Translations under genes and position numbers: made by a program
Part shown: positions 1 to 8,822 of the stretch, piece after piece
Position numbering within the stretch: position 1 is the first letter of the stretch
Layout of the letters: the number at the start of each line of letters is the position of its first letter
Notes under the pieces: generated by a model
The model's input: only the letters and a program-made list of their open reading frames with translations
What the model was told of the DNA's origin: nothing
Database searches by the model: none
DNA from: an uncultured Clostridium sp.
Lineage (GTDB): Bacteria; Bacillota; Clostridia; Lachnospirales; Lachnospiraceae
Length of the DNA: 64,000 bases
Direction of reading: 5' to 3'
Assembly: GCF_900547735.1 (NCBI RefSeq)
Contig: NZ_URHZ01000017.1
Location: forward strand, 1 to 64,000

Positions 1-20
1 CTCCCCCGTCCGCCGTCTTA

Positions 21-47
21 CAGAGGCGTCCTCGCATCTCAACTAAA
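21..47. repeat. Fragment of the dispersed repeat also present at 62368-62394
   Basis: CAGAGGCGTCCTCGCATCTC and seven following bases match 62368-62394 at 25 of 27 positions. It lies just past the stop of the dehydratase gene on the minus strand; the window edge hides the rest. Confidence 0.55.
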
Positions 48-50
48 TCC

Positions 51-1178
51 TCACAGAATCTCACTGAAAGTCTGGATCCTTGTCCGAATTTGCTCATAGC
101 TCTTATTCAGCGTATCCACCTCAACCGTCAGTGAGGGAAAACCTGCGGCCCGCAGATCCGCCTCAAAGTATGGCTGGTCATATTCCTCCGGATCGCAGAA
201 CTTCATCAGGCAGTTGATTACGCCGTCGGCTCCGGCCGTTTTGCACAGGTCTGCCAGCAGCGTGCCGCGCGGTTTGCCGATCTCATGGATCAGGCTGCAG
301 CCGTGCCGTGCGTTCCATTGCAGGGCAAGACGTTTTAGTCCGCCGCCGCCCTTTTCCGGGGTGTCGGTGCGGTACTGGCGCATTTCCTGGGCGAGATCGT
401 CGCCTGCCACCGCGATGTTGTTATCAGACAGAATTTCCAGGAACTCGTCGGGTTCGGCGGAAATGCCGGTGAGGACTACTTTTTTACCGGTGAAACTGCA
501 GGCCGGAAGCTGCTTCAGACCTGCAATTATTTCTTTTACAATGGCCGTATGTTCGCTCTTTTCATAGAAGAAAGCGCTCTTCATAACGGCATGACGGACG
601 ACGGGTGTGACGACGTCAAGGTGCTCCAGGGAAACAGCCGCAAATTCACGCATGGTTACGTTGTGTTCATTGTAAATCGCAATGGATTCGCAGAGGGCTT
701 TTTCATTCATCATCTGCCCGGTGATGGTGGAAAGCATGACGAGTACATTTTCATATTCACTGATCAGGTAGTCGGCACTGGCCGGGGAGGTGCGGTTCTG
801 GGGATATACAATGGGAACCATTGGAATGGAGGGAACGCCAAAACGCCAGTTCTGGGTCATGCACCGCAGGGTATCGCAGGCGGCCGGGATGATAACAGCG
901 GACAATCCCTGATAAGCGCCGTTTAACCCCAGTTCCATATTGGCCTGCATAATGGGACAGGCAAATGCGGGCAGGTAGCTCTTTGCCAAAACTAATTCGG
1001 CCTGTCCGCCCCAAAGCCCCATGGGGATCATGCCGGATGCGTGAACCAGTTCCTCCGGTGTATAAGGAGGAAAACAGCCCACGACCTTTTTGCCCGAGGC
1101 CAGATAATAATCGAGCCGTGCCCGCGGATTTTTACATGCCGCCCGCAGCAGGGAAATAGTTTCAAACAAATTACTCAT
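51..1178 (-). CDS. 2-hydroxyacyl-CoA dehydratase, second subunit (HgdB/FldC/HadC-like)
   Basis: A 375-residue protein of the 2-hydroxyacyl-CoA dehydratase / benzoyl-CoA reductase BcrB-BcrC family. Family members hold a [4Fe-4S] cluster and, once reduced by a separate ATP-dependent activator, remove water from (R)-2-hydroxyacyl-CoA. The N-terminus carries the typical GCFPPYTPEELVHASG stretch, and cysteines near residues 73, 101 and 105 (ACP, AACDTLRC) are candidate cluster ligands. Its start overlaps the stop of the upstream dehydratase subunit by 8 nt, so the two are probably translationally coupled as a heterodimer. The substrate cannot be told from sequence; 2-hydroxyglutaryl-, phenyllactyl- and 2-hydroxyisocaproyl-CoA enzymes all belong here. 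The required activator (HgdC/FldI type) is not in the window and may lie beyond the left edge. Confidence 0.85.
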   Translation of the reverse strand: MSNLFETISLLRAACKNPRARLDYYLASGKKVVGCFPPYTPEELVHASGMIPMGLWGGQAELVLAKSYLPAFACPIMQANMELGLNGAYQGLSAVIIPAACDTLRCMTQNWRFGVPSIPMVPIVYPQNRTSPASADYLISEYENVLVMLSTITGQMMNEKALCESIAIYNEHNVTMREFAAVSLEHLDVVTPVVRHAVMKSAFFYEKSEHTAIVKEIIAGLKQLPACSFTGKKVVLTGISAEPDEFLEILSDNNIAVAGDDLAQEMRQYRTDTPEKGGGGLKRLALQWNARHGCSLIHEIGKPRGTLLADLCKTAGADGVINCLMKFCDPEEYDQPYFEADLRAAGFPSLTVEVDTLNKSYEQIRTRIQTFSEIL

Positions 1179-2496
1179 TGATCAGATCCTCCTTTTTCTG
1201 TCTCATTACCTCAACGAGACCCTGAATCCTGGTCTCAAACTGTGCCTCGCTGTAGTTGCGGTAGTCCGCCTGATCGCCGTCGAAGGAGGTGAAGGGGACG
1301 CCTGCCTGATTTGACAATTGTCTCTGGACCTCCATCATCTGGCAGTCCATTACTTTACAGCTCCTGTTCACATGGTAAATTGTGCCCTCGCATCCGAAGC
1401 GTTTCAACGCCTCCAGACGGCGGGATACCATGGTGGTGGCGTTATCTCCGTTGGTGGAAGCAAAACAGTAAGCGCGGGCCATTCCATCCAGATCTTCATA
1501 CTCTATTGCCCATGCCTTGCCGTAGCTGGAGGCCACCATATTGATCCCGTACTTCTTAAGCGTTCTTAGGTTGTGGCTCAAGTAGGGCCAGCAGGCGATG
1601 CCGTCCCAGGAGATCCGGAACTGTTCCCCGACCGGAAAGGTGGAAGTCCCGTCCTTTATATGCTGCTCTATCTCGGCGTTAAGCTGTTCCAGTATGGCGG
1701 TGGAGGATTCTTTTCCGCGGTTGCATACCATGGCCGACATGTAGTTGAACAGCTCAAAGCCGCTTAATGGGGAGGGCCTGCGATCCAGAAGATCATTGGC
1801 GCGCTCCCACAGCCTGCTGTTGTTCTGGCTGATTTTCATGATTTTCTGAAAACGTTCTTCATTCCACGATTTTCCGGTAAATTTACACAAATCCCGAATC
1901 AGTTGGTCAATTTGGGCCCGGACATAACGCACCCTGGTTTCCGTCACATAGTCATAGGGATTGTAGCAGGTGTCGATAAAAAAGATGGGAATATCCATCT
2001 GTCTGGCCAGGTTCTCATACCATTTTGTGAGCTGGTTGCAGATATTGTTGGTCAAAAGCAGGAAATCCGGTTTTACCATTCTGCCGCCGTCGGGCAGTTC
2101 AATGCTGCTTTCACCGTTCAATACGGCGGCATAAGCCAGATTGACCTTTGCATAGGCGCAGAGGTCGTTTGAATAACCGAGTGCGCCCTCGCATTCCTGC
2201 AGGAAGGGATCCGCCTGGTGTCTGGCCGCTATTCCGGCCGAGTGATTTTCCGGATAGAGGATGTTAAGTCCCAGCGTTTCGGGGATCTCCTGCGGAAAGA
2301 TGGAAGCGGACCAGCCGACTTTCTCTCCCCTCTCTTTTGCAAGACGGGCATTTTCAAAAAGCGCTGCGGTCTGCTCATTTAACATGAGCATGCTTTTGGG
2401 TTTCGGTCTTTTTGGCTTAGGGGCAGGGGCCGTACTTACTGCATCGGCTGTGACTGCACCGGATGTGACTGTATCGGTTTTGTATTCACTCATCAT
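1171..2496 (-). CDS. 2-hydroxyacyl-CoA dehydratase, first subunit (HgdA/FldB/HadB-like)
   Basis: About 441 residues, partner of the following gene in a two-subunit iron-sulfur 2-hydroxyacyl-CoA dehydratase. I place the start at the ATG-ATG pair at 2491-2496, preceded by an AAAGGAA ribosome binding site. The open frame runs on upstream into the CoA-transferase gene but has no start signal there. The N-terminal ~35 residues are a low-complexity Thr/Ala/Pro/Lys-rich extension (KPKRPKPKS) before the conserved fold begins, which is unusual. Cysteines in NNICNQL and IDTCYNPYDY are candidate cluster ligands. It lies 25 nt after the CoA-transferase in the same operon. Family assignment is firm; substrate is unknown. 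Confidence 0.85.
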   Translation of the reverse strand: MMSEYKTDTVTSGAVTADAVSTAPAPKPKRPKPKSMLMLNEQTAALFENARLAKERGEKVGWSASIFPQEIPETLGLNILYPENHSAGIAARHQADPFLQECEGALGYSNDLCAYAKVNLAYAAVLNGESSIELPDGGRMVKPDFLLLTNNICNQLTKWYENLARQMDIPIFFIDTCYNPYDYVTETRVRYVRAQIDQLIRDLCKFTGKSWNEERFQKIMKISQNNSRLWERANDLLDRRPSPLSGFELFNYMSAMVCNRGKESSTAILEQLNAEIEQHIKDGTSTFPVGEQFRISWDGIACWPYLSHNLRTLKKYGINMVASSYGKAWAIEYEDLDGMARAYCFASTNGDNATTMVSRRLEALKRFGCEGTIYHVNRSCKVMDCQMMEVQRQLSNQAGVPFTSFDGDQADYRNYSEAQFETRIQGLVEVMRQKKEDLINE

Positions 2497-2521
2497 TGTC
2501 AGATTCCTTTCATTTCCTGTT

Positions 2522-3730
2522 TTAGCGGATTTCACCCGCCTGGTACATAGACTGAATTTGTTCTTCCGTATAACCCAGTTCCTTAAGAATGTCGGCCGTA
2601 TCACAGCCGATCGGGCCTGAGGTCCGGCATGGGATTTCCGCCGGGTTAACGGAGGCAAAGTGGACGGGACTGTTGGTAAAGACGGTTTTTGTTCCGTCGG
2701 GATACTCGTGAAAATAGGTATAATGGTTTGCCTGAACCTGAGGATCGTAAGGTACATCTTTAAAGTGATATACAATCTCATGGGGCAGATCGTGGGCATT
2801 TAGTAGCTCATGCCAGTAGGAGACCGGCTGTTCCGCAAATTTAGCATCGAGGATTTGGGTCAGTTCCCGTTTGCTCTCCGGGGTATAGTAGGCCTGCTGT
2901 GTGGAAAAACGGGGATCTTTCGCCACTTCGGGAAGTCCGACGGTGTCACAAAATTCGGCAAACCTGCGGTAATCCACAATAGCCAGATAAATCCATTCAC
3001 CGTCCGCGCCCTGGTAGGTATTGCTGCCTGCGTGGCTGCAGTTGTAGCGGTCACGCGGGAACTTCCGGCCGTTAAAGCCGTTCAGAAGTCCGGTGGAAAG
3101 AATGAAGGTGCCTGCCTGAAGCAGGGAGACGTCCACTTTTTCACCCTCCCCCGTCACCGTTCTTTTATAAAGGGCTGCGGCGATACCCGCGGAAAGCGCC
3201 ACCGCGACGCTGTGGTCGCCCAGGCCTGCCACGGTCATAATCGGGGGGCCTCCCGCCGGGGCCAGATCGCCCAGCAGGCCGGTTCTGGCGCAGAATGCCG
3301 TATAATCGTAGCCGGGCCGGTATTTTTCGTCTCCCTCACTTCCGTATCCCAGCACCGAGGCGTGAATCAGCTTTGGAAACCGCAGCTTTAACTGTTCATA
3401 CGTAAGTCCCATTTTTTCCAGGGTGTGGATGCGGTAGTTTGTCAAAAAGACATCGGCCTCCGAAATCAGTTTGATGATGGCGTCCAGCCCCTCTTTGGAA
3501 CGGAGATTCAACGAAACAAACCGCTTATTTATATTCTGCATGTCGAAATTGGGATTGGCCGTTTCGGTGCAGGGGGACAGGGATGTGCCGTATTGTTCGC
3601 GCCATGCATCACCGTTCATGGATTCCACCTTGATCACGTCCGCTCCCCATTCTGCCAGAATGCGCGCCGTCATGGGACCGGCCAGCATGGTGGACAGTTC
3701 GATTACTTTTATACCTTCCATTGGTTTCAT
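2522..3730 (-). CDS. Family III (CaiB/BaiF-type) CoA-transferase
   Basis: A 402-residue class III CoA-transferase. It starts with the typical GIKVIELSTMLAGP segment and contains GLGDH, whose aspartate (about residue 172) aligns with the catalytic Asp of formyl-CoA transferase that carries the acyl intermediate. The AGGAGGAACTGATCT spacing before the ATG supports this start. Its place directly ahead of the two dehydratase subunits matches FldA-FldBC and HadA-HadBC organisations, where the transferase moves CoA onto the 2-hydroxy acid and recovers it from the product. The expected role is therefore activation of a 2-hydroxy acid; the actual donor and acceptor are not visible in the sequence. 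Confidence 0.88.
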   Translation of the reverse strand: MKPMEGIKVIELSTMLAGPMTARILAEWGADVIKVESMNGDAWREQYGTSLSPCTETANPNFDMQNINKRFVSLNLRSKEGLDAIIKLISEADVFLTNYRIHTLEKMGLTYEQLKLRFPKLIHASVLGYGSEGDEKYRPGYDYTAFCARTGLLGDLAPAGGPPIMTVAGLGDHSVAVALSAGIAAALYKRTVTGEGEKVDVSLLQAGTFILSTGLLNGFNGRKFPRDRYNCSHAGSNTYQGADGEWIYLAIVDYRRFAEFCDTVGLPEVAKDPRFSTQQAYYTPESKRELTQILDAKFAEQPVSYWHELLNAHDLPHEIVYHFKDVPYDPQVQANHYTYFHEYPDGTKTVFTNSPVHFASVNPAEIPCRTSGPIGCDTADILKELGYTEEQIQSMYQAGEIR

Positions 3731-3789
3731 AGATCAGTTCCTCCTGTAAATCTTTCTTTTTCTGTAATTACCTGCGTATCCGGTATCTG

Positions 3790-4572
3790 CTATTTTCCTT
3801 TAAATACGGCCTCTCTTTTTTCAAGAAAAGCAGCGGTTCCTTCCCGGCGGTCTTCTGTGCTGAACGCTACCGTCTGCGCGATCCGTTCAAACAGAAGACC
3901 CGTATTGATGTCGGTATCCATCCCGACGTTAATTGCCATTTTCGCCATGGACACGGCAACAGGCCCTTTTTTCATAATCAGGTGGGCCATTTTAAGGGCG
4001 GCGGCCATCAGTTCCTCCCTGGTGTTTTCCGTCACCTGGTTTACCAGGCCCATTTCCTTTGCTTCTTCCGCCGTGAGGATGCGTCCGGTGTAAATTAATT
4101 CTTTTGCCCTTCCGACTCCTATCAGTCTGGAAAGGCGCTGCGTCCCCCCGGCTCCCGGAATGATACTCAGCCCGGTCTCGGGCTGGCCGAACCGGGAACG
4201 CGCCGTGGCAATCCTGATATCACAGGCCATGGCAAGCTCGCAGCCTCCGCCCAGCGCATAGCCGTTGACGGCGCAGATGACTGGTTTATAAAGGTCTTCC
4301 AGCTCTTTGAGAGCTACGGAGGAGGTGCCGGGCAGCATCTTCAGGTAATCGCGGTCGTGGATTTCCTGTATGTCGGCCCCGCTGGCAAGAGCCTTGTCTC
4401 CGGCTCCACTTACGATCACCACCTGAACGGAATCATCGATCCGCGCCATTTCCACGGCGGTTCGGATATCTCTCCACATGGCCGGGGTAAGGGCGTTGCG
4501 CGCCTCAGGCCGGTTCAGGGTCAGATAGAGAATCCCATCCTCTATTTCATAAAGAATGTTTTCAAAGTTCAT
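3790..4572 (-). CDS. Enoyl-CoA hydratase (crotonase family)
   Basis: About 260 residues, first gene of the minus-strand operon. The crotonase fold is clear: an oxyanion-hole segment ASGADIQE, then NGYALGGGCELAMACD and a GLSIIPGAGGTQRL block whose two glutamates (GGCE and QPETG) are the usual catalytic pair. I chose the ATG at 4572, which has AAAGGAG seven bases upstream; an in-frame ATG at 4590 has no such site. The enzyme would hydrate the 2-enoyl-CoA made by the dehydratase to a 3-hydroxyacyl-CoA, feeding the dehydrogenase and thiolase encoded divergently. A sigma-54 promoter lies at 4640-4656. Confidence 0.9.
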   Translation of the reverse strand: MNFENILYEIEDGILYLTLNRPEARNALTPAMWRDIRTAVEMARIDDSVQVVIVSGAGDKALASGADIQEIHDRDYLKMLPGTSSVALKELEDLYKPVICAVNGYALGGGCELAMACDIRIATARSRFGQPETGLSIIPGAGGTQRLSRLIGVGRAKELIYTGRILTAEEAKEMGLVNQVTENTREELMAAALKMAHLIMKKGPVAVSMAKMAINVGMDTDINTGLLFERIAQTVAFSTEDRREGTAAFLEKREAVFKGK

Positions 4573-4639
4573 AGGTAAGTCTCCTTTCATGCTGGAATGA
4601 AAATCAGTGGGGAATTATTTTCTTTCTGCCCTTTTATAT

Positions 4640-4656
4640 AGCAAGAACCATGCCAA
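4640..4656 (-). promoter_or_regulatory. Sigma-54 promoter for the crotonase/CoA-transferase/dehydratase operon
   Basis: Read on the minus strand the site is TTGGCATG-GTTC-TTGCT, one base from the sigma-54 consensus TGGCACG-N4-TTGCW with exact -24/-12 spacing. It would start transcription near 4628, leaving a leader of roughly 55 nt before the ATG at 4572. Confidence 0.75.
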
Positions 4657-4865
4657 CAGATAAAAACGACACAGACTGCAGCAGGTCTCCAGTCTGCAAA
4701 GGCGCAGGTTTTCCACGGAAAACGGATTGGAAAGTGTTTCAAAAGGAGAATAGGCAGGCAAAAAGAACCGGAAACAGCGAAGAAAATAACTCATGGTCAC
4801 TGTATAGAAAATAAAAAATACAGCCGTTTTCGGAGAAGGTGGCAGCAGTAAGGATGAGATAAAAA

Positions 4866-4930
4866 GTGCAATTGTGCACAAGCGTGCAATAAATTCACTT
4901 TATATGCACAAAAATTCACTTTCGGTGCAC
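4866..4930. repeat. Tandem repeat block with GTGCA/TGCAC motifs, candidate shared activator site
   Basis: Two direct repeats of 19 bp (4891-4909 and 4912-4930), each AAATTCACTTT followed by 3-4 variable bases and TGCAC, are spaced 21 bp apart, two helical turns. Further GTGCA or TGTGCACA motifs occur at 4866-4870, 4873-4880 and 4884-4888. The block sits in the 617-bp gap between the two divergent sigma-54 promoters, about 190 bp from one and 210-240 bp from the other, as expected for an enhancer site of a sigma-54 activator. A 7-bp inverted repeat (GTTTTCC/GGAAAAC) also lies at 4708-4723. No gene was recognised in 4573-5189. Confidence 0.55.
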
Positions 4931-5116
4931 ATATATGGCTAATGCTGTGGGAAGAAAACGCAGTTTTACCCCATTATAAAAAAGTATGGAAAATTAGATG
5001 ATCCATTTTGTGGTAGTAATATCGAAAATAAATATTCGAAATTGATATGAAAACCGCGGCTTTATTGGCATAGAACAGGCAGGCTTTAAGAAATGGCATG
5101 GGTGATTTTGTAAAAG

Positions 5117-5133
5117 TTGGCACGGTTATTGCT
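5117..5133 (+). promoter_or_regulatory. Sigma-54 promoter for the thiolase/dehydrogenase/permease operon
   Basis: TTGGCACG-GTTA-TTGCT matches the sigma-54 consensus exactly, with correct spacing of the GG and GC elements. Transcription would start near 5145, about 45 nt before the thiolase ATG. Confidence 0.85.
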
Positions 5134-5189
5134 CTAATAAAAAGCAGTAGAGATCCTAAAAGGCAAAATATAAAAGGAGGTTCTTCAAT

Positions 5190-6377
5190 ATGGAAGAAGT
5201 CTATATTGTAAGCGGCGTGCGCACAGCAATCGGAAAATACGGAGGCTCTCTGAAGAGCATTCCGGCCCATACGCTGGCAGCGGCTGTAATCAGAGAAGCC
5301 GTCGGACGGTCCGGGGTGGAATTGGAGCGCATTGATGAGGTGATTTTAGGGGAAGTGCGTCAGAGTACGGAGGCGTCCAACATTGCACGCTGCGCGCTTC
5401 TGGAGGCAGGCCTTCCGGAATCCGTGCCCGGTTTTACCGTGAACCGTCTGTGTGCATCGGCCATGCAGGCGGTATACAGCGGATGTCAGGAAATATGGCT
5501 GGGAGAGGCCGACTGTATCGTGGCGGGAGGAACGGAGAATTTAAGCCGGGCCCCCGTATTTATCCGGAACGGACGCTGGGGGGACGGGCCGATGACGCTC
5601 GTCGATTCCAACATAGAGGCCGGAACTACGGCCCAGCCGCTGTCCGTATATGGTTCCGGCCTGAGTATGCCGAAGACGGCGGAAAATGTGGCGGAGCGGT
5701 TTGGAATCAGCCGTGACGAACAGGACCGATTCTCGGCAGAGAGCCAGCGCCGGGCGGCGGCCGCCATTGAAGCCGGTTATTTCAAGGAAGAGATTGTTCC
5801 GGTGGAGGTGAAGGAGAGAAAGAAGACGTTCCTTTTTGACACGGACGAATTTCCGAAACCGGCCACGACGGCGGAAGTCCTGGCAAAGCTTAAACCGATT
5901 GTAAAGCCGGACGGGACCGTTACGGCGGGAAATTCCTGCGGGCTCAATGACGGAGCGGCCTGCCTGGTGCTGATGAGCGGCAGAATGGTAAAAGAGACGG
6001 GGGCAAAGCCGATAGCCAGGATAGCCGGAATCATGTCGGCTGCCCTGGACCCGGCCATCATGGGATACGGGCCGGTAAAAGCCACGGAGAAACTGCTGAA
6101 AAAGCTGGGAATGACGGTCTCTCAAATTGATTTGGCGGAGCTGAATGAGGCGTTTGCCTCCCAGTCGGTTGCCTGTATCCGAGATTTGGGCCTGAATCCG
6201 GAAAAGGTGAATGTAAACGGCGGGGCAATTGCCCTGGGACATCCTCTGGGATGCACGGGAGCGCGCCTGCTTGTCACGCTAGTCCACAATTTAAAACGCA
6301 CCGGAGGCCGGATTGGCCTTGCAACACTCTGCATCGGAGGCGGCCAGTCCATGGCGGCGGTAGTGGAGATGGTTTAA
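5190..6377 (+). CDS. Thiolase (acetyl-CoA C-acyltransferase)
   Basis: A 395-residue thiolase of normal length. The acyl-accepting cysteine is in VNRLCASAMQ (residue 88), the NEAFASQ motif follows near residue 317, and the C-terminal GHPLGCTGAR and CIGGGQSMA carry the active-site His and second Cys. It would either cleave 3-ketoacyl-CoA or condense acetyl-CoA. Given the neighbouring crotonase and dehydrogenase, cleavage in a catabolic route is the simplest reading. AAAGGAGG precedes the ATG. It is the first gene after a sigma-54 promoter. Confidence 0.92.
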   Translation: MEEVYIVSGVRTAIGKYGGSLKSIPAHTLAAAVIREAVGRSGVELERIDEVILGEVRQSTEASNIARCALLEAGLPESVPGFTVNRLCASAMQAVYSGCQEIWLGEADCIVAGGTENLSRAPVFIRNGRWGDGPMTLVDSNIEAGTTAQPLSVYGSGLSMPKTAENVAERFGISRDEQDRFSAESQRRAAAAIEAGYFKEEIVPVEVKERKKTFLFDTDEFPKPATTAEVLAKLKPIVKPDGTVTAGNSCGLNDGAACLVLMSGRMVKETGAKPIARIAGIMSAALDPAIMGYGPVKATEKLLKKLGMTVSQIDLAELNEAFASQSVACIRDLGLNPEKVNVNGGAIALGHPLGCTGARLLVTLVHNLKRTGGRIGLATLCIGGGQSMAAVVEMV

Positions 6378-6486
6378 AGAAAACGCTTTAATGATTATGG
6401 AAAATACAGAGTAAACGGAATTCCTGAAAATGGAAATTAATGTGGGGAAGCGTTACTTTATGTGAAAGAGCAAGAGAGGTATAATT

Positions 6487-7377
6487 ATGAATGCAGAAGA
6501 AATAAGAACGGTTGCCGTGATTGGCGCCGGGGCGATGGGGCAGCAGATTGCGATGAATACCGCCCTGAACGGCAGAAGCCGCGGTTACAGGGTAATTCTG
6601 TGCGACAGCTTTAAGCCGGCGGTGGAGAAAGCCGGAAAGTGGGCGGAGGGTTATCTGGCGGGCCGCGTCCTGAAAGGACGCCTGACACAGGAGGAAGCAG
6701 ACCGGATCGCGTCAAACTTCACGGTTACGGAGGATGTGGAGGGGGCGGCGGCCGAAGCTGATATTATCATTGAGGCGGTTATTGAGAACCTGGAGGTCAA
6801 ACGGGAGCTGTTTGGGAAAATCAGCAGGCTCTGTAAGCCGGATACGATTCTGGGCACCAACAGCTCCAATATCGTAAGCTCCAAGCTGGCGGATGTGACG
6901 GTGAACCCGGAGCGCCTTTTAAATGTACATTATTTTAACCCGGCTCTTGTCATGCAGTTGGTGGAACTTGTGAAAGGTTCTCATACGTCCACGGAAACCA
7001 TCGAGACTGCCAGACAGTTTGCACTTAATACGGGAAAAGCGCCCATTGTGATTAACAGAGAAATTGCCGGATTTGTAGCAAACCGCATTAATGCCGCCGT
7101 AGTACATGAAGCTCTGTCGCTTCTGGAAAAAGGGGTGGCGTCGGTGGAAGACATTGACACGGCTTGTGAGAAGGGGCTTGGCTATCCCATGGGCCCGTTC
7201 CGTCTGATGGATTTAACGGGAATTGATGTGAATTATTATGTGCGGGTAGATCGCTTTGCGGAGAGCCATGATCCGTTCGATGCGCCGAATCCGCTCGTGA
7301 TTGAGAAATTTGAAAAGGGTGAGTACGGAAGGAAGACCGGCAGGGGCTGGTATGAATATCCGGATACTTCAAAATAA
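6487..7377 (+). CDS. 3-hydroxyacyl-CoA dehydrogenase
   Basis: A 296-residue NAD-dependent dehydrogenase. The Rossmann motif GAGAMG is at residues 12-17 and the substrate-binding TNSSN follows near 120. The catalytic His is in NVHYFNP with its partner Glu in AVIENL, and the C-terminal helical domain includes GYPMGPF. It is close in length to 3-hydroxybutyryl-CoA dehydrogenases (about 280-290). It oxidises a 3-hydroxyacyl-CoA to the ketone used by thiolase. It follows thiolase by 109 nt with no clear terminator, so it is probably co-transcribed from the sigma-54 promoter. Chain-length preference cannot be told. Confidence 0.9.
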   Translation: MNAEEIRTVAVIGAGAMGQQIAMNTALNGRSRGYRVILCDSFKPAVEKAGKWAEGYLAGRVLKGRLTQEEADRIASNFTVTEDVEGAAAEADIIIEAVIENLEVKRELFGKISRLCKPDTILGTNSSNIVSSKLADVTVNPERLLNVHYFNPALVMQLVELVKGSHTSTETIETARQFALNTGKAPIVINREIAGFVANRINAAVVHEALSLLEKGVASVEDIDTACEKGLGYPMGPFRLMDLTGIDVNYYVRVDRFAESHDPFDAPNPLVIEKFEKGEYGRKTGRGWYEYPDTSK

Positions 7378-7431
7378 CAGTAATAGAATAATTTGGGGTT
7401 AAAGTAGCTGACGAAAGAAGGGGGAACAAAA

Positions 7432-8757
7432 ATGACATCAAGTACAATAGCCATTATTATTACTATAATTACAATGATTCTTTTCTTTATCAATAAATTT
7501 CCAATGAGTGTGGTAGCCTGTATCAGCACTCTTGCAATGGGTATCCTGATTCCGGAGATGAAACTCTCACAAATCTATTCGGGATTTGGCGGAAGTTCGA
7601 TTGTGATGGTGGCCGGAATGTGTATTGTCGGCGATGCATTATTTCAGACGGGAATTGCACAGAGAATAGGAGCGAAAATTGCATCGACTCCCATTGCAAA
7701 AAATGAGAGAGTATTTATTGTTGCTATCGTTATAATCTGTACGATAATGAGTGCGTTCTTATCCAACTCAGGCTGTATCGCTATGTGGATGCCGATTATT
7801 GCATCCATTGCTGCAGGTTCTAAAGGAAAAATCCGCTCTAAGATGGTTATCTTTCCTGCTGGAATTGCCTGTATTATCGGAGGTGCCTGTACTCTGGTGG
7901 GTTCGGTTTCACAGGTTACTGCAAATTCCATTTTAATGGGATACGCAGGCTATGAGGAAGGTCTGGGAGTATTTGATATGAGCCGCGTCATGGTTCCGGC
8001 GGCGATACTTCAGGTGGTGTTCTGGGCGACCATTGGTTATTCACTGTTAAGATGGGCATTGAAACCCGGCAGTCCGGATTTCGACAAGAATAATTCTTTT
8101 GCCAACCCGTCGAATGCTGCGGCCCAAACTATGACGGACATTCCGAGATGGAAGGGAACTCTTTCAGTTGTCGTTCTCATCGGATGTATTGTACTTTTTA
8201 TCCTCTGCGGTTTTGCTCCGTTCAAAAATTATTTTAATATTGCAAATATTGCTCTTCTTGGTGCAACCATACTTTTTGCAACCGGCTGTGTTCCTGTAAA
8301 ATCGACATTGGCTGAACTGCCCTGGGATGTATTAATTTGTATTGGCGCAATCACAGGCCTTGGCACGGGACTGGATGCCTCAGGCGGCGGTGCGATTATT
8401 GCAAACTTTGTATTAAATATGTTTGGCGGAGAAAGCGCATCGGTGATTGTTCTTACAGTCGTTATTACAGTACTGACCAGTGTGCTTACACTTTTTATGC
8501 AGAATGGAAGCGTGGCCGCCATGTTGACCCCAATTTGTATATCCATGGCACTGGCGCTGGGGATTAGTCCCGTTCCTTGGGTAATCGTAATTGCTATTGG
8601 AACAAACCTTGCGATTGCCACACCAATCGGAACTGCTGTAAATATGCAGATCCTGCCTGCCGGATATACATTTAAGGACTTTGTTAAAATCGGAGGGCCT
8701 CTGTTTGTCCTGCTGGTGGCAGCAGTATCGGTTTTGAGCTGCACAATTCTTTTCTAA
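7432..8757 (+). CDS. SLC13/DASS-type anion permease
   Basis: A 441-residue membrane protein with about ten to twelve hydrophobic segments spread over its length, resembling the SLC13 / divalent anion:sodium symporter superfamily (repeats around SNSGCIAMWMPII and FMQNGSVAAMLTP). A GGGGGAAC-like site precedes the ATG. It lies 54 nt after the dehydrogenase and is the last gene before a strong terminator, so it probably imports the acid catabolised by the divergent cluster. Substrate is not visible; members carry di- and tricarboxylates, sulfate or related anions. Confidence 0.75.
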   Translation: MTSSTIAIIITIITMILFFINKFPMSVVACISTLAMGILIPEMKLSQIYSGFGGSSIVMVAGMCIVGDALFQTGIAQRIGAKIASTPIAKNERVFIVAIVIICTIMSAFLSNSGCIAMWMPIIASIAAGSKGKIRSKMVIFPAGIACIIGGACTLVGSVSQVTANSILMGYAGYEEGLGVFDMSRVMVPAAILQVVFWATIGYSLLRWALKPGSPDFDKNNSFANPSNAAAQTMTDIPRWKGTLSVVVLIGCIVLFILCGFAPFKNYFNIANIALLGATILFATGCVPVKSTLAELPWDVLICIGAITGLGTGLDASGGGAIIANFVLNMFGGESASVIVLTVVITVLTSVLTLFMQNGSVAAMLTPICISMALALGISPVPWVIVIAIGTNLAIATPIGTAVNMQILPAGYTFKDFVKIGGPLFVLLVAAVSVLSCTILF

Positions 8758-8822
8758 TTGGGAAAGAATGTGTAAAGTCTGCCGGAATAAAGATACGATA
8801 AATGAATAATGCAAAAGAAATT

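Noticed and set aside
1171..2799. Longer 542-residue version of the dehydratase subunit starting at 2799
   Set aside because: The extra 101 residues overlap the CoA-transferase gene, have no ribosome binding site and no similarity to the family; 2496 is well supported.
4615..4881. 88-codon minus-strand frame in the divergent promoter region
   Set aside because: It overlaps the sigma-54 promoter and regulatory region, has no ribosome binding site and an odd Phe/Leu/Cys-rich composition.
6375..6400. Catabolite-response element after thiolase (AAACGCTTTAA)
   Set aside because: Matches only half of the cre consensus and lies within an operon gap.
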